From Actinomycetota bacterium (GTDB lineage Bacteria > Actinomycetota > Humimicrobiia > Humimicrobiales > Humimicrobiaceae): a DNA stretch of 34,389 bases. Position numbers and translations under genes: made by a program. The notes under the pieces are model-generated. The model ran no database searches and had not been told where the DNA came from. It was given only the letters and a program-made list of their open reading frames with translations. The stretch spans positions 1 to 34,389 of the forward strand of contig DUQM01000066.1 in assembly GCA_012837825.1 (NCBI GenBank), in the 5' to 3' direction. This document shows, one piece after another, positions 24,149-32,526 of this stretch (its first letter is position 1; every line of letters starts with the position of its first letter).

Positions 24149-24388
24149 AGTCAATATATTATCTGATGTTAATACAAACAGAAATATGTTTAGCCATATA
24201 AATCATTAAGTATTAAAATGAAACTGATTTTTAAATAAAAATACAATCATTGTTTTAAGAGAATATAAATGTTTTTTTAATCAGTCAATAAATTTAGATG
24301 TTTATATTGATTTTAAGTTTCAAAGAATTTAAATTTATTAATATAAAATCAACATATAAGTTTGTATATAAATATTTTTGGAGGAAAA
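24149..24388. other. divergent AT-rich promoter region
   Basis: This 240-base region separates the minus-strand dehydratase trio from the plus-strand histidine phosphatase. It is almost wholly AT-rich. TTGATT (24307-24312) with TAAATT 17 bases later could serve the plus gene, and TAATAT close to 24157 could serve the minus operon. I see no coding remnant, operator-like dyad or terminator. Confidence 0.35.
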
Positions 24389-25066
24389 ATGGGGTTCAAA
24401 CTATTTCTTGTCAGACATGGAAAGACCAGGTGGAATAGTGAAGGCAGATATCAGGGAATTACAAATACCGATCTTACTCGTGAAGGAGTGCAGCAGGCAA
24501 AACTTTCAGCAACATATCTTTCCAAGGTTCAGTTTTCAGGAATATATTCAAGTCCGCTGGGCAGGGCTGTTGAAACCGCGGAAGCTTTTAAAAAAGTTTT
24601 GAAAAAAGACTATGCGATAAGGGAGAATTTAAAAGAAGTCAGTTTCGGAAAATGGGAAGGACTAAAATTTGATGAGATTAACGAAAAATATAACTCTGAT
24701 TACCAGAACTGGCTAAAGGATCCCTACTCGAATCCCCCCACAGAGGGGGAAAGCTTTGCAAGCCTTACAAAAAGAGCTCTTAATGAACTCGGAAGCATTT
24801 TTGAGGAAAATCCGGATAATTCAAACATACTCATAATATCCCATGGCGGATTAATTGTTTCATTACTGGTTTACTGGTTAAAAATGCCTCCGGAAAAATG
24901 GAGCTCCATTATACAGAGTCATGGGGCAATAAACATAGTTTATCTTGATAAAGAGTTCACATATATATCCCAGATAAATTTTACCGGACATCTTTATAAA
25001 TATTATAGTGATAATTCTGACAGCGTAATCAAAAAGTATGCTTCAATCAGGGAACAGAAAGATTAA
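24389..25066 (+). CDS. histidine phosphatase (phosphoglycerate mutase-like)
   Basis: This 225-residue protein transfers phosphate through a phospho-histidine. The RHGKTRWN motif (His10 is the nucleophile) is at the start, followed by EGRYQGITNTDLT, SSPLGRAVETA, EVSFGKWEGLKFDE (proton donor Glu), and the second His in IISHGGLIV. The pattern matches CobC/alpha-ribazole phosphatase or other small-molecule phosphatases better than glycolytic mutases, but the substrate is not determined. The ATG at 24389 is chosen because GGAGG lies four bases upstream; an earlier in-frame ATG has no site. Confidence 0.9.
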   Translation: MGFKLFLVRHGKTRWNSEGRYQGITNTDLTREGVQQAKLSATYLSKVQFSGIYSSPLGRAVETAEAFKKVLKKDYAIRENLKEVSFGKWEGLKFDEINEKYNSDYQNWLKDPYSNPPTEGESFASLTKRALNELGSIFEENPDNSNILIISHGGLIVSLLVYWLKMPPEKWSSIIQSHGAINIVYLDKEFTYISQINFTGHLYKYYSDNSDSVIKKYASIREQKD

Positions 25067-25090
25067 AGCAAATCTTAAAATATAAAGATG

Positions 25091-25117
25091 TTGCCTTAAT
25101 CAAATAAATGTTATAAT
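25091..25117 (+). promoter_or_regulatory. probable promoter of the rpsF-dnaB-pur operon
   Basis: A perfect TATAAT (25112-25117) lies about 120 bases before rpsF. TTGCCT (25091-25096) is 15 bases upstream; this spacing is short, so the -35 element is uncertain. It is the best promoter candidate before the long operon. Confidence 0.5.
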
Positions 25118-25185
25118 ATCTTCATTCGGTATTTTATTGTTTGGCTTAGGTTTGAAAAACTTAATATGAAGCAATGGTACCTTTT

Positions 25186-25221
25186 GCCCTGATTTAACAG
25201 GGCCTAATATATAATTATTAG
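25186..25221 (+). promoter_or_regulatory. tandem hairpins in the rpsF leader (candidate autoregulatory element)
   Basis: Two back-to-back 6-bp hairpins with 6-base loops sit just before the ribosome binding site: GCCCTG/CAGGGC (25186-25203) and CTAATA/TATTAG (25204-25221). AGGAGG follows at 25227-25232. Many bacteria control this operon through S6:S18 binding to the rpsF leader. The place fits, but I did not find the CCG bulge expected of the known motif. Confidence 0.4.
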
Positions 25222-25239
25222 TCCATAGGAGGTATAAGT

Positions 25240-25539
25240 TTGAGAGATTATGAAATCATGGTAATTTTTGATGCCAGTCTTGATGAGGAAGCAATCGAAA
25301 AAGAATACCATAAAATCACTTCAATTATCGAAAAAGGCAAGGGAGCAGTTACTGATTCAGTCAAATGGGGAACAAGAAAGCTTGCCTATCCGATCAAACA
25401 TCAGGAGAACGGGTATTACTACATCATTGATTTTAATGCTGACGAAAAAGTAATAAATGAAATCGACAGGGTAAATAAGATTAATGATAATATACTAAGG
25501 CATCTGATTGTAAAAAAAGAAAACGACTTGAAAGAATAG
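25240..25539 (+). CDS. rpsF: 30S ribosomal protein bS6
   Basis: bS6 binds the platform of the small ribosomal subunit as a pair with bS18. The 99-residue protein begins RDYEIMVIFDASLDEEAI and carries the WGTRKLAYPIKHQENGYYY core, both diagnostic. The start is TTG at 25240, with AGGAGG seven bases upstream; no ATG fits. It is the first gene of the operon and is followed by ssb and rpsR, the standard bacterial order. The leader holds two hairpins that may allow feedback control. Confidence 0.97.
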   Translation: MRDYEIMVIFDASLDEEAIEKEYHKITSIIEKGKGAVTDSVKWGTRKLAYPIKHQENGYYYIIDFNADEKVINEIDRVNKINDNILRHLIVKKENDLKE

Positions 25540-25570
25540 CATTCCAATATATAAATAAAAAGGTGAAACT

Positions 25571-26023
25571 ATGTCTTTAAATCCATTTTTTATGCTACTT
25601 AGCGGCAATCTGACCAGAGATCCCGATCTGAGATTTACTCCTTCAGGCAGCGCAGTTGCTAATTTTAACATTGCTGTTAATAGGAATTATCAGAATAAAA
25701 AAACAATGGAGTGGGTCGAAAATACAGATTTTTACAGAATTATAACATGGTATAAGCTGGCGGAAAATTGTGCGGAAAGTCTTAAGAAAGGTGACAGGGT
25801 GGTAGTTGTTGGACGTAAATTATCTGCAAGTACTTATGAGAAGGACGGAGAGCACAGAATAACCATGGAACTCACTGCCAGTATTGTTGCTCCAAGCCTT
25901 GAGTTTGCTTCCTGTGAAATAAAGAAAAATGCAAGAGGAGATTACTCGGAAGACTATCAGGGGGCAAGAGCAGAGAGTGGCGACGATGACATTGATTTTG
26001 CGAGTGAGGATATTCCCTTTTAA
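25571..26023 (+). CDS. ssb: single-stranded DNA-binding protein
   Basis: SSB coats single-stranded DNA during replication and repair and recruits partners through its acidic tail. The OB fold is recognisable from LSGNLTRDPDLRFTPSGSAVANFNIAVNR, then DFYRIITWYKLAENCAESLKKGDRVVVVG. The linker is short, and the protein ends in DIDFASEDIPF, the conserved partner-binding tip. The length (150) is normal. It lies between rpsF and rpsR as in most bacteria, 31 bases after rpsF. The first conserved segment starts a little late (MSLNPFFMLLSGN), but the ATG at 25571 has an AAAGGTGA site. Confidence 0.97.
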   Translation: MSLNPFFMLLSGNLTRDPDLRFTPSGSAVANFNIAVNRNYQNKKTMEWVENTDFYRIITWYKLAENCAESLKKGDRVVVVGRKLSASTYEKDGEHRITMELTASIVAPSLEFASCEIKKNARGDYSEDYQGARAESGDDDIDFASEDIPF

Positions 26024-26069
26024 TCTTTAAGAGACTAAAAATTTAATTTAAAAAGGAGAGAACTTAAAA

Positions 26070-26345
26070 TTGGCTAGAAAAAAAGCAAGAGAAGAAAGAA
26101 ATTTAAAGGATTCAAAGCAAAATCTTTTAAATTTAAAGCAAAGAAAAAGATATTGTTATTTTTGTAAAGAAAATATTGATAATATCGATTATAAAGACGT
26201 GTCCATGTTGAGGAAATTTGTTTCCGACAAAAGCAAAATAAGGCCAAAAAGATCTACGGGTAATTGTGCCCAGCATCAGAGCATGATTGCCAAAGCAATT
26301 AAAAGGGCACGAGAGATTGCCCTTATGCCTTATTTTTCAAGGTAA
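26070..26345 (+). CDS. rpsR: 30S ribosomal protein bS18, zinc-binding (C+) form
   Basis: bS18 pairs with bS6 in the small-subunit platform. The 91-residue protein has the basic N-terminus, RYCYFCKEN, IDYKDVSMLRKFVSDKSKI, and RPKRSTGNCAQHQ. Cys29, Cys32, Cys66 and His69 form a CxxC...CxxH set, the zinc-binding C+ type known for this protein; some bacteria instead have a C- copy used under zinc shortage. The start is TTG at 26070, with AGGAG 11 bases upstream, slightly long. It is followed 12 bases later by the DUF2232 membrane gene. Confidence 0.96.
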   Translation: MARKKAREERNLKDSKQNLLNLKQRKRYCYFCKENIDNIDYKDVSMLRKFVSDKSKIRPKRSTGNCAQHQSMIAKAIKRAREIALMPYFSR

Positions 26346-26357
26346 AAGGTTATTCTG

Positions 26358-27353
26358 ATGTCGCCCTTTGAAAATATTAATAATTTTAATCAGCCAAAAA
26401 GCAATCTGTTTAAAATGCTCTTGTTTTCAGTTCTGGCATTTGCCGTCCTGTCAATAAGTATTTTCATACCTTTTATAGGGATAATAGGGCTTGCACTTAT
26501 AACAATCCCTTCGGTAAGGATGATGCTTGAAGGAAGAATATGGGAAAGCATATTATGCTCGGTTTTAGGCAGTTCGGTATTATTTGTTTTTGATATAAAA
26601 ACTCCTTTCCTGTTTCTGGCGCTGCTTATATCTGTTTCTTTTATATTCAGATTCTGTTTTTTAAGAAATAAAGGACCATTTTTAACTATTGCTTTGTCAG
26701 GCATGGTTTTTATTGGTCTTCTGATTATATATATTGTTTATATAACAGTTTTTGAGAACCCGGATTTTATTCCGGGCTTTCTGATCGGATATAAGGAAGC
26801 GGTTGCAAGTCTTCCGAAAGACCCTATTGTTCAGGGATATATGAAAACCATGTCAATCACCAGTGAGCAAATGGAGCTTGTTCTTACGCAGGCCGGCAGT
26901 TATCTGAATAAGATCCCATATCTTATTCCGAGTATGGTTATTTTCTATATATTTCTAAGTGCTTTTATAAGTTATTACTGGAGCATGATCATATTCAGGA
27001 AAAACGGTATTGTTCTCAGAGGAATTCCTCTTTTTAAGACCTGGGATATGCCGTGGTATCTTATTTTTGGTTTTATTGCCGGACTTATTCTGGTTTTAAT
27101 TCCAAATTTTAATTCAGGATTTGATTTCTATTTTGATGTAGTCGGAGCAAATATACTTATTATTTTTGGCTTGTCTTATACCGTAATAGGATTTGCGGTA
27201 TTATGGGGGATTTTTGATAATTTAAAGATAGCACATTTATGGCGCATATTGATAATAATTGCAATCAGTTTTTCTATGGTATTGCTGATAATAATCCCTA
27301 TTATGGGGATACTGGATATATGGATTAATTTCAGGAAACTTGAAAGACATTAA
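26358..27353 (+). CDS. DUF2232 (YybS-like) membrane protein
   Basis: This 331-residue integral membrane protein has about eight hydrophobic helices. Its place between rpsR and rplI, and the LIPSMVIFYIFLSAFISYYW then PLFKTWDMPWYLIFGFIAGL segments, match the DUF2232/YybS family. The family resembles membrane parts of energy-coupling transporters, but its role is unproven. The gene starts 12 bases after rpsR, so it is co-transcribed with ribosomal genes; conserved placement suggests a link to replication or translation that has not been explained. Confidence 0.85.
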   Translation: MSPFENINNFNQPKSNLFKMLLFSVLAFAVLSISIFIPFIGIIGLALITIPSVRMMLEGRIWESILCSVLGSSVLFVFDIKTPFLFLALLISVSFIFRFCFLRNKGPFLTIALSGMVFIGLLIIYIVYITVFENPDFIPGFLIGYKEAVASLPKDPIVQGYMKTMSITSEQMELVLTQAGSYLNKIPYLIPSMVIFYIFLSAFISYYWSMIIFRKNGIVLRGIPLFKTWDMPWYLIFGFIAGLILVLIPNFNSGFDFYFDVVGANILIIFGLSYTVIGFAVLWGIFDNLKIAHLWRILIIIAISFSMVLLIIIPIMGILDIWINFRKLERH

Positions 27354-27401
27354 ATATATTTGGATAGACGTTAATCTGTTTATTATAATTAGGAGGAAAA
27401 G

Positions 27402-27905
27402 TTGAAGATTATTCTAACAAAGGATGTAGATAAACTTGGTAGTTTTGGAGACATCGTAAATGTGAAGGATGGTTATGCAAAAAACTATCTTATACCAAAC
27501 GGATTTGCAACGATTGCAACTCCGGGAAATATAAAACAATCAGAAATATTAAAGAAATCCAGGATAAAAGTAGAGGCTAGGAATATCAGGGAAGCAACCG
27601 GTATAGCCGAAGAGCTTGAAGGCACAAAGCTTATATTCAAGGTCAAATCCAGTCCTGAAGGAAAATTATATGGTTCAATAACCAATAAGGATATTGCAGA
27701 AAAAATATTGTCTTTCAAAAAAATAGAAATAGACAGAAAGAAAATCGAACTTGAAGATTCAATAAGGGAAACAGGATCTTATGAAATAGAAATCAAGCTT
27801 TATAAAGAGATAAAATGCAATGTAACTGTTTCAGTAGAGGCTGACAAGAAACAGGCTGATGCAGGAGAAAATGAAAACGCTGCAGCTGAGACTGTTGCAG
27901 AGTAA
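27402..27905 (+). CDS. rplI: 50S ribosomal protein bL9
   Basis: bL9 bridges neighbouring ribosomes through its long central helix. The N-terminal domain is clear: KIILTKDVDKLGSFGDIVNVKDGYAKNYLIP, which includes the GxxGDxVxVKxGYxRNYL signature. The C-terminal domain includes GKLYGSITNKDIAE. At 167 residues it is about 20 longer than the usual 148; the extra tail (after VSVEADKKQ) is rich in Ala, Glu and Asn and looks disordered. The start is TTG at 27402, with AGGAGG five bases upstream. dnaB follows after 44 bases. Confidence 0.97.
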   Translation: MKIILTKDVDKLGSFGDIVNVKDGYAKNYLIPNGFATIATPGNIKQSEILKKSRIKVEARNIREATGIAEELEGTKLIFKVKSSPEGKLYGSITNKDIAEKILSFKKIEIDRKKIELEDSIRETGSYEIEIKLYKEIKCNVTVSVEADKKQADAGENENAAAETVAE

Positions 27906-27949
27906 TGTTTTGTTTTTTGGAGAATATTTTTTGTTTTAAATAAGGCAAT

Positions 27950-29347
27950 ATGAAGAAGGCAAGCACTTTTAAAGAAACATTAAATACAGGTAAACTTGAA
28001 AGAATTCCGCCATATAATCTGGAAGCAGAAGAATCTTTAATAGGCTCCATGCTTATTTCAAAAGAAGCTATCAGTGAAGTAATCGAAATTGTAAAAGAGG
28101 ATGATTTTTACAGGACTTCCAACATAGAAATATTCAAGGGAATTAAAGAACTTTATGCAAAGGGAGAACCTGTAGACCCTATAACCCTTGCAGATTATTT
28201 AAAAAAAAAGAATCTGCTTGAAGAGGTGGGAGGGAGAACTTTTATCCATTCCCTTATTTCAAACATACCGCTTGCCTCAAATGCCGTTTATTATGCTGAG
28301 ATAGTAAAGCACAATTCAATCTTAAGAAAACTTATATATGCAGCCACAGATATAGCAAGAATGGGCTATGAGATACCTGAAGACCTTGCTTCGACTGTTG
28401 ATAAAGCACAGCAGCTGATTTTTTCAGTTTCCCAGGACCTGAATTATAGTTCCAAAAATAATCTCATATCCCAGTTAAGAGAAGTGCTTACAGACGTATA
28501 TGATCAGACCGTTCTGCTGTCGGAAACAAAAACTTCCATTACAGGAGTTTCTACGGGATACACAGATCTTGATAAAATCACTTCCGGTCTTCATAATTCA
28601 GATCTTATAATTGTGGCTGCAAGACCGGGAATGGGCAAGACTTCTCTTGCTTTATGCATTTCAAGAAATGCAGGTTTTAAGGAAGATACGCCTGTGGTTA
28701 TATTTTCTCTTGAAATGTCCAAGCAGCAGATTGCGCAGAGACTTCTTTGCTCCGAAGCAAGAATAGATCTTCAGAGAATAAGATCAGGCGACATAAGGGA
28801 GCACGAATGGCAAAAGCTTGGTTTTGCAATTGAAAAACTCTCCAAAACAAAGATATTCATAGATGATACTGCATTTTTATCGATAATGGATCTGAGATCA
28901 AGAGCAAGAATGCTTGTAAGCAAATACGGAGTCGGACTGATAGTGGTTGACTATCTTCAGCTTATGAATTCGGGACTGAATTTCAGAGAAAACAGAGTGC
29001 TTGAAATATCGGAAATATCAAGAAATTTAAAAAGCCTTGCAAGAGAGCTGAAAATACCTATTCTTGCAGTTTCACAATTGTCCCGTGAAGTTGAAAGAAG
29101 AGACAACAAAAGACCGGTTCTTGCCGATCTCAGGGAGTCGGGAGCAATAGAGCAGGATGCAGATCTTGTAATGTTTATATACAGGGATGAATATTATGAT
29201 GAAAACAGCAAGGATGCCGGAACAGCAGAAATCATTATTGCAAAACATCGGAACGGCCCTACCGGCAAAGTAAATTTAAGATTCTCAAAGGAATTTGCAC
29301 TTTTTTCAAATCTTGATAAAGTTCATGCTGAAGAAGCAGGCACATAA
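27950..29347 (+). CDS. dnaB: replicative DNA helicase
   Basis: DnaB is the hexameric 5'-3' helicase of the replication fork. The N-terminal domain opens with RIPPYNLEAEESLIGSML, its hallmark. The RecA-like motor has Walker A (RPGMGKTS, 225-232), EMSKQQIAQRLL, VVDYLQLM (Walker B), SRNLKSLARELKIPILAVSQLSR and DLRESGAIEQDAD. The length (465) is normal, and no intein interrupts the usual insertion sites. The ribosome binding site is weak (AAGG). The rplI-dnaB-purA order is common in Gram-positive bacteria. Confidence 0.97.
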   Translation: MKKASTFKETLNTGKLERIPPYNLEAEESLIGSMLISKEAISEVIEIVKEDDFYRTSNIEIFKGIKELYAKGEPVDPITLADYLKKKNLLEEVGGRTFIHSLISNIPLASNAVYYAEIVKHNSILRKLIYAATDIARMGYEIPEDLASTVDKAQQLIFSVSQDLNYSSKNNLISQLREVLTDVYDQTVLLSETKTSITGVSTGYTDLDKITSGLHNSDLIIVAARPGMGKTSLALCISRNAGFKEDTPVVIFSLEMSKQQIAQRLLCSEARIDLQRIRSGDIREHEWQKLGFAIEKLSKTKIFIDDTAFLSIMDLRSRARMLVSKYGVGLIVVDYLQLMNSGLNFRENRVLEISEISRNLKSLARELKIPILAVSQLSREVERRDNKRPVLADLRESGAIEQDADLVMFIYRDEYYDENSKDAGTAEIIIAKHRNGPTGKVNLRFSKEFALFSNLDKVHAEEAGT

Positions 29348-29414
29348 TTTTATCAGGGTTCTTTTAAAATTTATCAGCAGACTATGATTGATTCAAAACA
29401 AGAGGTATTTTAAA

Positions 29415-30722
29415 ATGTCTAATATTGTTCTGGTAGGTACCCAGTGGGGTGATGAGGGAAAGGGCAGAATAACCGACCTTTTATCAAACAAAGCAGAAAT
29501 GGTTGTAAGATTTCAGGGTGGTGACAATGCAGGCCATACTGTTATTCTTGATAAGAATGAATTCAAACTACACCTTGTTCCTTCAGGAATACTTAATCCA
29601 AACGCAGTTTGTGTAATAGGCAATGGTGTTGTAGTAAACCCTATGACACTTATTAATGAGTTAAGAGATCTTGAAAGCAAAGGTGTTAGGACCGATAATT
29701 TAAGAATAAGCTCTAACTGTCATTTAATTATGCCCTATCATATAGCACTTGATAGTGTGACTGAAAACAGTCTTGGTTCCTTAAAAATAGGAACTACCCG
29801 AAAAGGTATCGGTCCGGCATATGCTGATAAGGCAGGCAGGTCGGGAATAAGAATCTGCGACCTTATGGACCCTGAAGTATTTAAACAAAAATTAAGCAGT
29901 ATTCTTAAAATAAAAAATGCTATTCTTGAAAAAGTATATTCTTCAGATGCTTTTGAGGTTGAAGATATTTTCAACAATTATATGCAATATGCTGAAATCC
30001 TGAAAAAATATGTTGTCGATACTGCATTTCTGGTGAATAAGGCTATAGATGAAGGTAAGAACATATTATTTGAAGGAGCACAGGGCACATTGCTGGATAT
30101 AGATCATGGCACCTATCCATATGTGACATCTTCTTCCACTACTGCCGGCGGAGTTTTTTCAGGTTCAGGAATAGGCCCCAAAAGAATAAATAATGTTATA
30201 GGAATAACAAAATCATATTGTACCAGGGTTGGAGAAGGAGTATTTCCAACTGAACTATCTGATAAAAATGGTGACTATATACGTAAAAAAGGAAATGAAT
30301 ACGGAACAACAACAGGGAGAGCAAGAAGATGCGGATGGTTCGACTGTGTAACAATAAGATACGCAAAAATAATAAATAATCTTGATAGTCTTGCAATTAC
30401 AAAACTGGATGTTCTTACCGGTCTTGAAAAAATAAAAATATGTACAGGCTATGACATTGGCGGGAAAATATACGATAATGTCACACCTAACTGCATAACC
30501 CTGCAGAAAAGCAAGCCTGTATATATTGAAGTTGATGGCTGGGATGAAGATATTTCCGATATCAAGGATTTTAACGGACTTCCGCATAATGCAAGAAAAT
30601 ATATCGAAATTCTTGAAGAGCTTTTAAGCATTCCTGCTTCAATGATAAGTGTCGGACCTGACAGGCATCAGATAATTATCAGGGACAATGATTTAAAAAG
30701 CTTTTTAAAACATACTGACTAA
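29415..30722 (+). CDS. purA: adenylosuccinate synthetase
   Basis: PurA joins IMP and aspartate with GTP to make adenylosuccinate, the first committed step to AMP. The N-terminal GTP site (VGTQWGDEGKG), GGDNAGHTV, EGAQGTLLDIDHGTYPYVTSS, RVGEGVFPTE, TTTGRARRCGWFD and TKLDVLTGLE are all diagnostic. The ATG at 29415 is chosen so that the protein begins MSNIVLVG, with AGAGGT upstream; an earlier in-frame ATG would add nine residues. Length 435. It sits between dnaB and purD, so two purine steps are co-expressed with replication and ribosome genes. Confidence 0.97.
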   Translation: MSNIVLVGTQWGDEGKGRITDLLSNKAEMVVRFQGGDNAGHTVILDKNEFKLHLVPSGILNPNAVCVIGNGVVVNPMTLINELRDLESKGVRTDNLRISSNCHLIMPYHIALDSVTENSLGSLKIGTTRKGIGPAYADKAGRSGIRICDLMDPEVFKQKLSSILKIKNAILEKVYSSDAFEVEDIFNNYMQYAEILKKYVVDTAFLVNKAIDEGKNILFEGAQGTLLDIDHGTYPYVTSSSTTAGGVFSGSGIGPKRINNVIGITKSYCTRVGEGVFPTELSDKNGDYIRKKGNEYGTTTGRARRCGWFDCVTIRYAKIINNLDSLAITKLDVLTGLEKIKICTGYDIGGKIYDNVTPNCITLQKSKPVYIEVDGWDEDISDIKDFNGLPHNARKYIEILEELLSIPASMISVGPDRHQIIIRDNDLKSFLKHTD

Positions 30723-30733
30723 AGAGGATTTGA

Positions 30734-32026
30734 ATGAATATACTCATACTGGGAAGCGGAGGCAGGGAACACTGCCTGGCTTGGAAAGTTTCACAAAACA
30801 GAAAGGTTAAAAAAATCTTTGTTGCTCCGGGGAATGCAGGCATAGCAGGGATTGCCAACTGTGTTGATATTCCGACGGACAAAGATAATTTTCCGACCCT
30901 TCTTGAATTTATAAATAATAATAAAATAGATTTTACCATTGTCGGCCCTGAAGCTCCTCTGGTTGACGGTATTGCAGACTATCTTGAAAAAAACGGTCAT
31001 GCTGTATTCGGGCCCTCAGAAAATGCTGCAAGAATTGAAGGAAGCAAAGTTTTTACAAAGAAATTTGCTGAGAGAAACAATATTCCCGGGGCAAAAGCGT
31101 ATTTTTTTAAAAAAAATGAGTATGAAAAAGCAAAAGCATTTATTGAAAACCTTGATGCGGACAGTTATCCATGGGTAATAAAGGCTGACGGCCTTGCATC
31201 GGGAAAAGGCGTGATTATATGTAAAAACAAAGACGAGATGATCAAAGCCCTAAGAGGGTTTTTTATTGAAGACCTATTCGGAAAATCGGGAGAAGAGATA
31301 GTAATTGAGGAATTTATTGCAGGGTTTGAAGTATCTGTCATGTGTCTTTGCGATGGAAAAAGCATAATACCTATGGAATTTGCCCAGGATTATAAAAGAA
31401 TCTTTGATGATGACAAAGGAAAAAATACCGGCGGCATGGGGAGTTTTAGCCCGGTGCCTTTTGTGGATGAGAGTTTACGAAAGAAAATACTGGACAAAAT
31501 TATTTTTCCCACTTTTGATTCTCTGAAAAAAGAAGGTATAGTTTATAAAGGAATATTGTACGGCGGGATAATAATAAAGAATAACGAGCCCTATCTTCTT
31601 GAATACAATTGCAGATTCGGAGATCCGGAAACCCAGGTTGTTCTGCCAGGGCTGAAAAATGATCTTCTTGAAATCCTTATGAATGCAGCTAGCGGAAATC
31701 TGGACGGAACTGAGCTGGAATGGAGCGGGGAAAAATGTATCTGCGTGGTTATTGCTTCAAAAGGATATCCGGATACATCTTTCAGAGGTGATGTAATACA
31801 TGGTATCAGCAAGCATTCCAATAAGGATGATATTCTTGTTTTTCATGCCGGAACACGCATGGAAAACGGTAATATAGTTACTAACGGTGGAAGAGTTTTA
31901 AATATCGTCAGTAAAGATATAACTTTCAAGGGTGCGATTGAAAAAAATTATAATAAAATTAAAAGCATAAATTTTGATGGTATGCAGTTCAGAAATGATA
32001 TTGCCAGGAAAGTTGCGGAAAAATAA
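30734..32026 (+). CDS. purD: phosphoribosylamine-glycine ligase
   Basis: PurD (GARS) makes glycinamide ribonucleotide in step two of purine synthesis. The protein starts MNILILGSGGREHCLAW and has FTIVGPEAPLVDGI, the ATP-grasp segments VIKADGLASGKGV and YGGIIIKNNEPYLLEYNCRFGDPETQ, and GGMGSFSP. At 430 residues it is a stand-alone GARS, not fused to PurM or PurN as in eukaryotes. It starts 11 bases after purA and is followed by purE. Confidence 0.97.
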   Translation: MNILILGSGGREHCLAWKVSQNRKVKKIFVAPGNAGIAGIANCVDIPTDKDNFPTLLEFINNNKIDFTIVGPEAPLVDGIADYLEKNGHAVFGPSENAARIEGSKVFTKKFAERNNIPGAKAYFFKKNEYEKAKAFIENLDADSYPWVIKADGLASGKGVIICKNKDEMIKALRGFFIEDLFGKSGEEIVIEEFIAGFEVSVMCLCDGKSIIPMEFAQDYKRIFDDDKGKNTGGMGSFSPVPFVDESLRKKILDKIIFPTFDSLKKEGIVYKGILYGGIIIKNNEPYLLEYNCRFGDPETQVVLPGLKNDLLEILMNAASGNLDGTELEWSGEKCICVVIASKGYPDTSFRGDVIHGISKHSNKDDILVFHAGTRMENGNIVTNGGRVLNIVSKDITFKGAIEKNYNKIKSINFDGMQFRNDIARKVAEK

Positions 32027-32053
32027 AAGAATCTATCCGGGAGGTTTGCGGAA

Positions 32054-32515
32054 ATGGCAGCAATAAAAAAATTAGTTGCTATTCTGATGGGAAGCAGTTC
32101 AGATGAAAAAATTATGAGTTCGGCTGAGAATATTCTGGCAGAACTTGACATAGGTTATGAGAAAATCATTTCTTCTGCGCACAGGATGCCGGATAAAACA
32201 TCAGATTTCGCAAAAAAACTTAAAGAGAATAAATTTGAAGTAGTAATTGCCGGAGCCGGCAAAGCAGCTCATCTTCCGGGGGTAATAGCTGCATATACGA
32301 CACTCCCTGTAATAGGGGTTCCTATTAAAACTGATGATCTCGGTGGGCTGGATTCGCTTTTATCCATAGTGCAGATGCCGGGAGGAGTTCCCGTGGCAAC
32401 AGTTGCCATTAATGGTGCAAAAAATGCAGGGATACTTGCCGCCCAGATTCTGGCGCTTAAGTATCCTGAAATAGAAGAAAAATTAATAATTTATAAAAAA
32501 AATCTGAACAGATAG
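32054..32515 (+). CDS. purE: N5-carboxyaminoimidazole ribonucleotide mutase
   Basis: PurE moves the carboxyl group of N5-CAIR to form CAIR in purine synthesis. MGSSSDEKIM, ISSAHRMPDK (the active-site His of class I enzymes), GAGKAAHLPGVIAAYTTLPVIGVP and GGLDSLLSIVQMPGGVPVATVAI are diagnostic. The 153-residue length is standard. The short bacterial class I form normally works with PurK, which is not in this window. A strong GGGAGG site precedes the ATG. The next gene, pstB, starts 11 bases downstream. Confidence 0.97.
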   Translation: MAAIKKLVAILMGSSSDEKIMSSAENILAELDIGYEKIISSAHRMPDKTSDFAKKLKENKFEVVIAGAGKAAHLPGVIAAYTTLPVIGVPIKTDDLGGLDSLLSIVQMPGGVPVATVAINGAKNAGILAAQILALKYPEIEEKLIIYKKNLNR

Positions 32516-32526
32516 GATGATTTTTT

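Noticed and set aside
27950-29347. Intein or split in dnaB
   Set aside because: The gene runs through Walker A and the later motifs without interruption at normal length.
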